The notes beneath the pieces were generated by a model. It ran no database searches. It had not been told where the DNA came from and saw only the letters and a program-made list of their open reading frames with translations. A stretch of 64,000 nucleotides of DNA from positions 7,081,001 to 7,145,000 of the forward strand of contig NZ_CP108106.1 of assembly GCF_041435195.1 (NCBI RefSeq). The letters are read 5' to 3'. Within the stretch, counting starts at the first letter, position 1, and each line of letters opens with the position of its first letter. Below are positions 44,776 to 52,720 of this stretch, piece by piece. The stretch is from Streptomyces sp. NBC_00224 (GTDB taxonomy: Bacteria; Actinomycetota; Actinomycetes; Streptomycetales; Streptomycetaceae). The position numbers and the translations under genes were made by a program.

Positions 44776-45945
44776 TCAGAGGGCTTCCAGGACCGTGGCG
44801 TTGGCGAGCCCACCCGCCTCGCACATGGTCTGGAGGGCGTAACGCGCCCCGCGCCGGTGCATCGCGTGCACCAGCGTGGTCATCAGCCGGGTGCCGCTGG
44901 CGCCCAGCGGGTGGCCGAGCGCGATCGCGCCGCCCTGCGTGTTGACCTTCGAGAGGTCGGCGCCGGTCTCCTGCTGCCAGGCGAGCACCACGCTCGCGAA
45001 GGCCTCGTTGACCTCGAAGAGGTCGATGTCGGAGAGGCTGAGTCCCGCCTTGCGCAGCACCTTTTCCGTCGCGGGGACGACTCCGGTGAGCATCAGGACG
45101 GGGTCGGAGCCGGTGACCGCGAAACTGTGCAGCCGGGCGAGCGGACGCAGCCCGAGCCTCGCCGCGGTCTCGCTGGAGGTGATCAGGACGGCGGAGGCGC
45201 CGTCGTTGGTGGGGCTGCTGTTGCCCGCGGTCACCGACCAGTCGATCTGCGGGAACCGCTCGGCGAAGTGCGGGTCCACGAAGGACGGCTTCAGCCCGGC
45301 GAGGATCTCCGGGGTCGTCGTGGGACGTACGGACTCGTCCCGCGTCAGCCCGGCGATCGGCGCGGTCTCGGCGTCGAAGAGCCCGGCGCCCCAGGCCGCG
45401 GCGGCCTTCTGGTGCGAGGCGGCGGCGAACTCGTCCATCCGCTCCCGCCCGATCGACCACTTCGCGGCGATCAGCTCGGCGCTGATGCCCTGCGGGACGA
45501 GGCCCTCGGGGAAGCGGGCGGCCACCCCCGGGCCGAACGGGTCCTTGCCGGGCGGCACGTTGGACCACATCGGCACCCGGCTCATCGACTCGACCCCGCA
45601 GGCCACGACCAGGTCGTACGCCCCCGAGAGCACGCCCTGGGCGGCGAAGTGGACGGCCTGCTGCGAGGAGCCGCACTGGCGGTCCACGGTCGTCGCGGGG
45701 ACGGTGTCCGGGAACCCGGCGGAGAGCCAGGCGTACCGGGTGGTGTTCATGGCTTGCTCGCCGACCTGGTCGACGGTGCCGCCGATCACGTCGTCGACCA
45801 GTGCCGGGTCGACACCGCTGCGCTCGACGAGGGCGCGCAGGGTGTGGGCGAGCAGCTCGACGGGGTGCGTCTGGGAGAGCGCCCCGCCCGGCTTTCCCTT
45901 TCCTATCGGGGTACGGACGGCTTCCACGATCACGGCGTCACGCAT
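44776..45945 (-). CDS. Acetyl-CoA acyltransferase (thiolase)
   Basis: 389 aa. The acylated Cys is in TVDRQCGSSQQAVHFA near residue 90. The catalytic His is in GGAIALGHPLGASGTRL. The second active-site Cys is in QTMCEAGGLANATVLE, where the common CEGGG reads CEAGG. NEAFASVVLAW is the family's conserved block. It cleaves 3-oxoacyl-CoA or condenses acyl-CoAs. It is divergent from an HxlR regulator across a 140-bp spacer containing two copies of a 22-bp direct repeat, so it is probably that regulator's target. Confidence 0.93.
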   Translation of the reverse strand: MRDAVIVEAVRTPIGKGKPGGALSQTHPVELLAHTLRALVERSGVDPALVDDVIGGTVDQVGEQAMNTTRYAWLSAGFPDTVPATTVDRQCGSSQQAVHFAAQGVLSGAYDLVVACGVESMSRVPMWSNVPPGKDPFGPGVAARFPEGLVPQGISAELIAAKWSIGRERMDEFAAASHQKAAAAWGAGLFDAETAPIAGLTRDESVRPTTTPEILAGLKPSFVDPHFAERFPQIDWSVTAGNSSPTNDGASAVLITSSETAARLGLRPLARLHSFAVTGSDPVLMLTGVVPATEKVLRKAGLSLSDIDLFEVNEAFASVVLAWQQETGADLSKVNTQGGAIALGHPLGASGTRLMTTLVHAMHRRGARYALQTMCEAGGLANATVLEAL

Positions 45946-46007
45946 CGCGTGCTCCTCGGCTCTGCTCGGTCCTGCTCGGGTCCTACCCGTGCCACTACCC
46001 GCGAGTA

Positions 46008-46061
46008 GGTTGGAAAACTGGATTCACTGTAGCTCGCTGGGTTGGAAAATCCAATGCACTG
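46008..46061. promoter_or_regulatory. Two 22-bp direct repeats in the thiolase/HxlR spacer
   Basis: Copies at 46008-46029 and 46040-46061 both start GGTTGGAAAA and end CACTG, with starts 32 nt apart (about three helical turns). The second contains the palindrome TTGGAAAATCCAA (46042-46054). This is the layout expected for a dimeric winged-helix regulator that acts on both divergent genes. Confidence 0.6.
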
Positions 46062-46085
46062 CCGGTCCTGGCTTACCGTGGAGCC

Positions 46086-46553
46086 ATGACGACGTCGCAG
46101 AAGAACTCCCGCCCCTGCTCGATCGCCGACGCGCTCGGGGTCGTGGGGGAGAAGTACGCGCTGCTCGTCCTGCGCGAGGTCTTCTTCGGCGTGCACCGCT
46201 TCGACGCGATCGCCCGCAACGTGGGCGCCCCCCGCGACATCCTCACCGCCCGGCTGCGCCGGCTCGTCGACGCGGGCGTCCTGGAGAAGGTGCTCTACAA
46301 CGAGCGGCCGGCCCGGTACGAGTACCGCGCCACCGAGGCGGGACAGGAGCTGCGCCCGGTGCTGCTGATGCTGATGCGCTGGGGCGACCGCCACCTCGCG
46401 GACGTGCCGCCCACGGTGTGGCGGCACACCTGCGGCGCGGACCTGGACCCCGCGATCATGTGCCGCTCCTGCGGCGAGGAGGTCCACCGGCGCGATGTGA
46501 CTCCGCGGTTCCAGGTGGCGGGGTGGGATGCGGAGGGTGGCCCGGCGGGCTGA
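46086..46553 (+). CDS. HxlR-family transcriptional regulator
   Basis: 155 aa. HxlR winged helix: CSIADALGVVGEKYALLVLREVFFG with the redox-type N-terminal Cys, FDAIARNVGAPRDILTARLRRLVDAGVLEK and YRATEAGQELRPVLLMLMRWGDRHL. The C-terminus adds HTCGADLDPAIMCRSCGEEV, a C-x9-C-x2-C array that may bind zinc, an extension beyond the minimal HxlR domain. It is divergent from the thiolase gene and shares the 22-bp direct repeats. It may sense an electrophile or aldehyde through cysteine, by analogy with the family. Confidence 0.92.
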   Translation: MTTSQKNSRPCSIADALGVVGEKYALLVLREVFFGVHRFDAIARNVGAPRDILTARLRRLVDAGVLEKVLYNERPARYEYRATEAGQELRPVLLMLMRWGDRHLADVPPTVWRHTCGADLDPAIMCRSCGEEVHRRDVTPRFQVAGWDAEGGPAG

Positions 46554-46593
46554 ATCGCCGGTCGACCTGTCGAAGTGGGGTGAGCACGGCCCC

Positions 46594-46643
46594 CTAGGGG
46601 CGCGGGGAACTGCGCGACCAGCCACGCACGGTCCGCAGACGAA
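46594..46643. repeat. Left inverted copy of the GC-rich element flanking the XRE gene
   Basis: It begins CTAGGGGCGCGGGGAACTGC and ends at GGTCCGCAGACGAA. The last 32 nt (46612-46643) are the reverse complement of 46944-46975 with a single mismatch. It sits just past the stop of the small XRE gene. Confidence 0.8.
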
Positions 46644-46661
46644 CCGCCACCGGCGAAGTGC

Positions 46662-46913
46662 TTACGCCGCCAGCGGCGTGCAGTGCCCCGCGACCTCGTC
46701 CAGCGAGAGGCCGAGTACGGAGGCGAGCGCGGCCACGGTGAAGAACGCCGGGGTCGGGGCGCGGCCGGTCTCGATCTTGCGCAGGGTCTCGGCGGAGAGA
46801 CCGGCGGCCGCAGCGATCTCGCTCATGCTGCGCCCGTCCCGCGCGGCCCGCAGCAACCGGCCGAGCCGCTCGCCGCGCTCGCGCTCTTCGGGGGTGAGAG
46901 GGGTGCGGACCAT
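46662..46913 (-). CDS. Small XRE-family regulator
   Basis: 83 aa starting MVRTPLTPEERERGERLGRL at 46913. The helix-turn-helix is MSEIAAAAGLSAETLRKIETG, followed by a fourth helix FFTVAALASVLGLSLDEV. It consists of a single DNA-binding domain with no effector region. The gene is transcribed alone and is bracketed by inverted copies of a GC-rich repeat, which makes it look like a compact cassette. The target is unknown; autoregulation is common in the family. Confidence 0.87.
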   Translation of the reverse strand: MVRTPLTPEERERGERLGRLLRAARDGRSMSEIAAAAGLSAETLRKIETGRAPTPAFFTVAALASVLGLSLDEVAGHCTPLAA

Positions 46914-46943
46914 GAGGGCGAGTCTAGTCCCGTAGCCCCTTCG

Positions 46944-47018
46944 TTCGTCTGCGGACCGTGCATGGCTGGTCGCGCCCACGCGGCGGAGCCGCACATGTCA
47001 CGGCCCCGCGCCCCTTAG
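46944..47018. repeat. Right inverted copy of the element, long variant
   Basis: It starts TTCGTCTGCGGACCGTGC and pairs with the left copy over 32 bp. It continues into a variant arm containing GGCGGAGCCGCACATGTCAC and ends GCCCCGCGCCCCTTAG. The same long variant occurs in the composite repeat after allantoicase (near 9350-9395). Confidence 0.75.
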
Positions 47019-47096
47019 GGGGACGTGCCTGAGCCGGGAGGCTCGGTCGGCCCAATAGATCCTGCGGCCCGCGCCGGGTGGCCCCACCGTGGAAGC

Positions 47097-48332
47097 GTGC
47101 TCAAGCAGCCCGCCCCGAAGTGGCCCCGCCGCGCCGCCGCCCTCGCCACCCTGGTCGCTTTCGGCGCCCTCGCCGCCTGTGCCCCCGCCTCCCGTGTCTC
47201 GGCCACCTCGGCCGGCCAGGACGCCGTGACCGCCTTCCACCACCCCGGTGTGGTGATCGGCAGGAGCCAGCTGGACGCCGTACGGGCGAGGGTGCGGGCC
47301 GGGCGGGAGCCCTGGCACGCGGCGTACGAGAAGATGCGGACCAGCCGGTACGGCTCGCTCGCGTACACCGCGCACCCCGCCGAGGTCGTCCCCTGTCCGC
47401 CGAACGCCGGGCCGCCCTCGTGTCTGGCCGAGCGCGAGGACGCGATCGCCGCGTACACCCAGGCGCTGCTCTGGTCCGTCGACGGCGACGAGGCGCACGT
47501 CCGCAAGGCCGTCGAGATCATGGACGGCTGGTCGAAGGTGATGAAGGAGCACACGGAGGGCAACGCGGGGCTGCAGACCGCCTGGGCGGGCTCCTCCTGG
47601 GCGCGCGCCGCCGACATCGTGCACGCGGGCTACCCGAAGTGGGGCGCCGCTAACGTCCAGCGCTTCAAGTGGATGCTGCGCAAGGCCTATCTGCCCGCCG
47701 TGACCGCCAAGGTCCCCGACTACAACGGCAACTGGGAACTGGCGATGACCGACGCGGCCATCGGGATCGCGGTGTTCCTGGAGGACCGCGAGCTGTTCAC
47801 CCAGTCGCTGGACCGCTACCGGGCGCGGGTTCCCGCGTACTTCTACCTCGGTTCCGACGGGAAGCTGCCCAAGCCGCCGCCCGGCGGCACGATGAACACC
47901 CCGGAGAAGCTGGCCACGTACTGGTTCGGGCAGCGCACCTACACCGACGGGCTCGGCCAGGAGACCTGTCGCAACTTCATGCACATCGGCTATTCGCTGG
48001 CCGCCTCCGGGCACATCGCGGAGACCGCCTGGCAGCAGGGCGTCGACCTGTACGGGCCGACGGCCGAGCGGCTGCGGGCCGCCCTGGAGTTCCACGCCCG
48101 CTACCAGCTGGGTGAGGTGGCCCCGGCGTGGTTGTGCGGCGGCAAGGTGGAGCGCACGATGGGGCCGGACGTGGAGGTCGCCCTCAACCATCTGCGCAAC
48201 CGGATGCACCTGAAGCTGCCCGAGACCGAGAAGCTCGCCGAGCGGCAGCGCCCGTCGGGGACGGACGACCTGTTCGTGGCCTGGGAGACGCTGACGCACG
48301 CGGAGAACCCGGGGCAGGGTTCGTCGGTGTGA
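47097..48332 (+). CDS. Alginate-lyase-family lipoprotein
   Basis: 411 aa. The start is taken at GTG 47097; the in-frame upstream extension runs through the repeat. Lipobox GALAACAPA near residue 26. The alginate lyase (alpha/alpha toroid) domain has PGVVIGRSQLDAVRARV, DYNGNWELAMTDAAIGIAVFL with a likely catalytic Asn, GGTMNTPEKLATYWFG and QETCRNFMHIGYSLAA with a conserved His, then YGPTAERLRAALEFHARY. Family members cleave uronic-acid polymers; the actual polysaccharide is unknown. The protein would sit on the outer face of the membrane. Confidence 0.87.
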   Translation: MLKQPAPKWPRRAAALATLVAFGALAACAPASRVSATSAGQDAVTAFHHPGVVIGRSQLDAVRARVRAGREPWHAAYEKMRTSRYGSLAYTAHPAEVVPCPPNAGPPSCLAEREDAIAAYTQALLWSVDGDEAHVRKAVEIMDGWSKVMKEHTEGNAGLQTAWAGSSWARAADIVHAGYPKWGAANVQRFKWMLRKAYLPAVTAKVPDYNGNWELAMTDAAIGIAVFLEDRELFTQSLDRYRARVPAYFYLGSDGKLPKPPPGGTMNTPEKLATYWFGQRTYTDGLGQETCRNFMHIGYSLAASGHIAETAWQQGVDLYGPTAERLRAALEFHARYQLGEVAPAWLCGGKVERTMGPDVEVALNHLRNRMHLKLPETEKLAERQRPSGTDDLFVAWETLTHAENPGQGSSV

Positions 48333-48514
48333 CGGGCGCGGGGGCGCGGAGGGCGCTGCCAGGGGGCGCGCGACTTCTTCCATCACCACCCCGTTCGGCG
48401 CGCGGCCATACGCCGGTATCGCGGCGAAGACCTCGGCGTAACACGGGCGCAATGCGGCGGGTATCGAATGCCCACGGACCGTGGGGGTTCAGTCGGCGGT
48501 TGGGGGATTGAGCT

Positions 48515-49882
48515 ATGACAGTGAATCAACTCCCGGTGGACATCGGGGTGTTCGTGCAATACATGGGCCGGATGGCGGCCCTGCTCGACCGGTACGGCGG
48601 CTGGTCCGGCGTCTTCTGGCGGCGCGACCCCGGCGGCATGGCGGCCTGTCTCGACGGCAGCGAGATCCCGCCCTGGGACGTGGTCGAATCGCTGCTCCAG
48701 GACCTCGCGCCGACGCACGGCCCGGAGGCGGTGGCCCGGGAGACGGTACGGGCGCGGGCGCTGCACACCGCGGCCGCCACCGCGTACGACGCCCGCCCGG
48801 GCGGCCGCGAGGCACTGCGCGAACGGCTCGCCCTGATGCTCCGCGAGCAGGCGTACGCGGCCGACCGCCTGCCGGGCGCCGCCCCGGACGAACTGGCCTG
48901 GATCCAGGACGACCTGGCCCGGGCGACAGCGCGCTGCGCCGAACTGCGCGCCCGTATCGCCGCGTTGGGCCCGGAGGTCCCGAGGGGCTGGTTCAGCGAT
49001 CGGGCGGTCGCGCGGCCCAGGGAGTCGGCCGAGGGGGAGGGCGGCCCGGGGGAACCCGGTGGCGGGTCCGCCGGGCCGGTTCTCCCCGCCGGACCTGCGG
49101 CAACCGACCCGGCGCCCCGGGTACCCGCACCCCGGCCCGCCGCGCGGCGCACCTCGCGCGGGGCCCGGTTCGCCGGGCTGGAGGACGGCGGGGCCGAGGC
49201 GGAGGACGGCGGGCCCTTACTGCCGCCGGTCGCCGCCACCGCGCCCACCGGCGCCCGGTTCGGCGGCGGTTGGCACACCCGCAGACAGCCCGGGCACGCC
49301 CGGGGAAAGAGCGAGCCGCAGCAGCGGGAGGAGCGGGCGGAGGACCGCGACCGGCGCCGGGGCGTGCGCGAAGCCGTCGTCCGACTCGTCCGGCTGCGCG
49401 CCAGGGGCCGCACCGGCGAGGCGCACGCCGTGCTGTGCGAGGCGGCCGCCGGGCCCGCCGCCCTGCTGCCGCTGTTCGCGGGCGAACTCCACCGCGCCGG
49501 CCTGGGCGCCGACTGGGCCACCCTGCTGTGGGAGGCGGCCTCGCTGCCGCCCGACCGGCTGGCCGCGGCGGCCGCCGCGCTCGCCGCCGCCGGGCAGGGC
49601 GCCGACTGCCACCGGCTGCTGCGCCAGGGCGTGTCCCGGCCCGCCGACCAGATCGCGGACGCGGTGCTCGCGCTGGGTGACGCCGGGCGCGAGCGCGAGG
49701 CGGACGCGCTGCTGAGCGCCTTCGTCCGGGTCCGCACGCCGGAGGACGCGGCGCATCTGGCCGCGCACGCCCCGGCGCGGCTGGGTCCGCAGCTGCTGGC
49801 CGCCGCCGGTGCGGTCTCCGAGGGGCGACGACGGGACGTCGTCCACGCCTTCCGGGTGGCCAGAATTGCAACAGAACGTTGA
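48515..49882 (+). CDS. Hypothetical protein with a TTA codon
   Basis: 455 aa from ATG 48515. Residues 1-155 are helical and well ordered (DIGVFVQYMGRMAALLDRYGG, WSGVFWRRDPGGMAACLDG, LALMLREQAYAADRL). Residues 165-285 are a low-complexity Pro/Gly/Ala/Arg linker. Residues 290-450 are an alpha-helical repeat region (GEAHAVLCEAAAGPAALLPL, AGQGADCHRLLRQGVSRPADQIADAVLAL) that resembles a helical-repeat scaffold. No membrane or catalytic motif is seen. Codon 235 is TTA (49217-49219), so translation may depend on the bldA tRNA and developmental stage. Function not recognised. Confidence 0.75.
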   Translation: MTVNQLPVDIGVFVQYMGRMAALLDRYGGWSGVFWRRDPGGMAACLDGSEIPPWDVVESLLQDLAPTHGPEAVARETVRARALHTAAATAYDARPGGREALRERLALMLREQAYAADRLPGAAPDELAWIQDDLARATARCAELRARIAALGPEVPRGWFSDRAVARPRESAEGEGGPGEPGGGSAGPVLPAGPAATDPAPRVPAPRPAARRTSRGARFAGLEDGGAEAEDGGPLLPPVAATAPTGARFGGGWHTRRQPGHARGKSEPQQREERAEDRDRRRGVREAVVRLVRLRARGRTGEAHAVLCEAAAGPAALLPLFAGELHRAGLGADWATLLWEAASLPPDRLAAAAAALAAAGQGADCHRLLRQGVSRPADQIADAVLALGDAGREREADALLSAFVRVRTPEDAAHLAAHAPARLGPQLLAAAGAVSEGRRRDVVHAFRVARIATER

Positions 49883-49928
49883 AAATGCTGGATTGAGGTG
49901 AGGGCGCGGCTGGGCAGGGTCCGTACCG

Positions 49929-50450
49929 ATGGACATGGACTCCCGCACAGCCCAGCCGCGTACATGTGCGCCGCGTACGCCCACCGCCGCCGCGTTCTTC
50001 GACGTCGAGGGCACGCTCCTGGCCGTGCCCGAGTTGCCCGAGCCGCACCACGGCGGCCCCGGGCCGCCGCTCGGCCGCCTCTGGCACGCGCCGGTCCTCG
50101 CGGCGCTGCACGACCACGCCGCCCGGGGGCACCTGGTGGTCCTGGTGACGCCGTCGTCCGCCGCGGCCGTCGCGCCCGTCGCCCGCGAGCTGGGCGCCGA
50201 CGCCGTGCTCTGCGCCCGGCCGAGGGCCCCGATGACCGGCCAGGGCAAGGGGTACGCGGCCCGCGCCCTGCTGCGCGAGCACGCCCTGCTCGCCGCCGAC
50301 TGCTACGCGTACGCGGACGAGGCGGCCGACCTCCCGCTGCTCGCCGAGGTGGGCAACCCGGTGGTCGTCGGCGACGACCCGGTGCTGCTCAGGCACGCCC
50401 GGCGGGGCAACTGGGCCCGGCTGCCCGCCCCCGTACCGAGGGAAATGTGA
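49929..50450 (+). CDS. Short HAD-like protein with altered motif I
   Basis: 173 aa. AAAFFDVEGTLLAVPELPEP resembles HAD motif I (D-x-D-G-T), but the second Asp is Glu. Motif II may be in LVVLVTPSS. A Lys occurs in TGQGKGYAARALL, and motif IV reads CYAYADEAADLPLLAEVG, where D-x3-D is DEAAD. It is shorter than typical SerB-like phosphatases because the cap domain is reduced. The general acid change suggests weak activity or a binding role. It lies 46 nt after the TTA-containing gene, possibly co-transcribed. Confidence 0.72.
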   Translation: MDMDSRTAQPRTCAPRTPTAAAFFDVEGTLLAVPELPEPHHGGPGPPLGRLWHAPVLAALHDHAARGHLVVLVTPSSAAAVAPVARELGADAVLCARPRAPMTGQGKGYAARALLREHALLAADCYAYADEAADLPLLAEVGNPVVVGDDPVLLRHARRGNWARLPAPVPREM

Positions 50451-50478
50451 TCGACTTCGTGGCGTAATGGAGATGGTC

Positions 50479-50535
50479 TTGCCACGGTGCGTGACGGGCT
50501 TTACCGTCTCTCCACACGCAATCTACGCGTGTGGA
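50479..50535 (+). promoter_or_regulatory. Promoter and perfect palindrome before the pyrimidine operon
   Basis: TTGCCA (50479-50484) and TACCGT (50502-50507) are 17 nt apart. Immediately after, TCCACACGC (50511-50519) and GCGTGTGGA (50527-50535) form perfect 9-bp arms around a 7-nt centre. The palindrome would cover the transcription start, consistent with repression. AAGGAG precedes the first gene 33 bp later. No regulator gene is adjacent. Confidence 0.65.
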
Positions 50536-50568
50536 TGCCTGGCTGACGGCCCGTCTAAGGAGCAGCTC

Positions 50569-51411
50569 ATGGCCACTGTTGTCCGCGCCGCACTGGTCCA
50601 GGCCAGTTGGACCGGCGATACCGAATCCATGATCGCCAAACATGAGGAACACGCCCGCGAGGCGGCCCGGCAGGGGGCGAAGATCATTGGGTTCCAGGAG
50701 GTCTTCAACGCCCCGTACTTCTGCCAGGTGCAGGAGGCCGAGCACTACCGGTGGGCGGAGCCGGTGCCGGACGGGCCGACCGTGCGGCGGATGCAGGAGC
50801 TCGCCCGCGAGACCGGGATGGTGATCGTCGTCCCGGTCTTCGAGGTCGAGGGCTCCGGTTTCTACTACAACACCGCGGCCGTGATCGACGCCGACGGCAG
50901 CTACCTCGGCAAGTACCGCAAGCACCACATCCCCCAGGTGAAGGGGTTCTGGGAGAAGTACTACTTCAAACCGGGCAACCTGGGATGGCCGGTCTTCGAC
51001 ACCGCCGTGGGCCGGGTCGGCGTCTACATCTGCTACGACCGCCACTTCCCCGAAGGCTGGCGGCAGTTGGGCCTCAACGGCGCCCAGCTCGTCTACAATC
51101 CGTCGGCCACCTCGCGTGGACTTTCGGCCTATCTCTGGCAGCTGGAACAGCCCGCCTCGGCGGTGGCCAACGAGTACTTCGTCGCCGCCATCAACCGGGT
51201 CGGCCGCGAGGAGTACGGCGACAACGACTTCTACGGCACCAGCTACTTCGTGGACCCGCGCGGCCAGTTCGTCGGCGAACCCGCCAGCGACAAGGAAGAG
51301 GAACTCCTCGTCCGGGACCTCGACTTCGGCCTCATCGACGAGGTGCGCCAGCAGTGGGCGTTCTACCGCGACCGGCGGCCCGACGCCTACGAAGGGCTGG
51401 TGAAGCCGTGA
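50569..51411 (+). CDS. Nitrilase-family amidohydrolase (beta-ureidopropionase-like)
   Basis: 280 aa, ATG at 50569 with TAAGGAG ahead. The catalytic triad is visible: Glu44 in GFQEVFNAPYF, Lys118 in KYRKHHIPQ and Cys155 in VYICYDRHFPEGWR. NAPYFC and the long YRKHHIPQVKGFWEKYYF loop resemble N-carbamoyl-beta-alanine amidohydrolases. Together with the downstream dihydropyrimidinase it would complete ring opening and decarbamoylation of dihydropyrimidines, or of hydantoins. Its stop overlaps the aminotransferase start (GTGA). Confidence 0.9.
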   Translation: MATVVRAALVQASWTGDTESMIAKHEEHAREAARQGAKIIGFQEVFNAPYFCQVQEAEHYRWAEPVPDGPTVRRMQELARETGMVIVVPVFEVEGSGFYYNTAAVIDADGSYLGKYRKHHIPQVKGFWEKYYFKPGNLGWPVFDTAVGRVGVYICYDRHFPEGWRQLGLNGAQLVYNPSATSRGLSAYLWQLEQPASAVANEYFVAAINRVGREEYGDNDFYGTSYFVDPRGQFVGEPASDKEEELLVRDLDFGLIDEVRQQWAFYRDRRPDAYEGLVKP

Positions 51412-52688
51412 CCTCCCTCTTCGACCGCCACCGCGCGGTCCTGCCCGACTGGCTCGCGCTCTACTACCGGCACCCGATCGAGATCACCCACGGCGAGGGC
51501 CGCCACGTCTGGGACTCCGAGGGCAAGCGGTACCTCGACTTCTTCGGCGGCATCCTCACCACGATGACCGCCCACGCCCTGCCCGAGGTCACCAAGGCCG
51601 TCTCCGACCAGGCCGGGCGGATCATCCACTCCTCGACGCTCTACCTCAACCGCCCGATGGTGGAGCTCGCCGAGCGGATCGCCCACCTCTCCGGAATCCC
51701 GGACGCCCGGGTCTTCTTCACCACCTCCGGCACCGAGGCGAACGACACCGCGCTGCTGCTCGCCACCGCCCACCGCGGCTCCAACCAGATCCTGGCGATG
51801 CGCAACAGCTACCACGGCCGCTCGTTCAGCGCGGTCGGCATCACCGGCAACCGCTCCTGGTCCCCGACGAGCCTGTCGCCGCTGCAGACGCTGTACGTGC
51901 ACGGGGGCGTCCGCTCCCGGGGCCCCTACGCGGAGCTGAGCGACAGCCAGTTCATCAACGCCTGTGTGGCCGACCTCGAAGACCTGCTCGGCCACACCCG
52001 CGAGGTCGCCGCGCTCATCGCCGAGCCCATCCAGGGCGTCGGCGGCTTCACCTCGCCCCCCGACGGGCTCTACGCCGCCTTCCGCGAGGTCCTCGACCGG
52101 CACGGCATCCTGTGGATCAGCGACGAGGTGCAGACCGGCTGGGGCCGCACCGGCGACCACTTCTGGGGCTGGCAGGCGCACGCCGAGAACGGCCCGCCGG
52201 ACATCCTCACCTTCGCCAAGGGCATCGGCAACGGCATGTCCATCGGCGGTGTGGTGGCGAGCGCCCGCGTCATGAACTGCCTGGACGCCAACTCCATTTC
52301 GACCTTCGGCGGCTCCCCGGTCACCATGGCCGCCGGCCTCGCCAACCTCTCGTACCTCGTCGAACACGACCTCCAGGGCAACGCGCGCCGCGTCGGCGGC
52401 CTGCTCATGGAGCGGCTGCGAGCCGTCGCCGCCCAGCTCCCCCTCGTACGCGAGGTGCGCGGCCGGGGCCTGATGGCGGGCATCGAACTGGTGAAGCCGG
52501 GCACCGACGAGGCGCACCCGGAGGCCGCGGCCACTGTGCTGGAGGCGGCGCGCGAGGGCGGACTGCTCATCGGCAAGGGCGGCGGGCACAGCACCAGCGT
52601 GCTGCGGATCGCCCCGCCACTGACGCTCACCGTCGCGGAGGCGGAAGAGGGCGCCGCGATCCTCGAACGCGCGCTGCGGAGCGTTTAG
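51408..52688 (+). CDS. Class III PLP-dependent aminotransferase
   Basis: 426 aa from a GTG overlapping the preceding stop. PLP-binding features: FTTSGTEANDTALLLA, the aromatic NSYHGRS, ISDEVQTGWGRTG with the Asp that contacts the pyridine nitrogen, and the Schiff-base Lys271 in LTFAKGIGNGMSIGG. STFGGSPVTMAAGL completes the phosphate site. In this operon the natural substrate would be beta-alanine, the product of the upstream hydrolase, with pyruvate or glyoxylate as acceptor. Similarity to alanine-glyoxylate transaminases is also evident. Confidence 0.92.
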   Translation: MTSLFDRHRAVLPDWLALYYRHPIEITHGEGRHVWDSEGKRYLDFFGGILTTMTAHALPEVTKAVSDQAGRIIHSSTLYLNRPMVELAERIAHLSGIPDARVFFTTSGTEANDTALLLATAHRGSNQILAMRNSYHGRSFSAVGITGNRSWSPTSLSPLQTLYVHGGVRSRGPYAELSDSQFINACVADLEDLLGHTREVAALIAEPIQGVGGFTSPPDGLYAAFREVLDRHGILWISDEVQTGWGRTGDHFWGWQAHAENGPPDILTFAKGIGNGMSIGGVVASARVMNCLDANSISTFGGSPVTMAAGLANLSYLVEHDLQGNARRVGGLLMERLRAVAAQLPLVREVRGRGLMAGIELVKPGTDEAHPEAAATVLEAAREGGLLIGKGGGHSTSVLRIAPPLTLTVAEAEEGAAILERALRSV

Positions 52689-52720
52689 TTCCTGTACGTG
52701 TACGAAAGGGAGCACCACCC

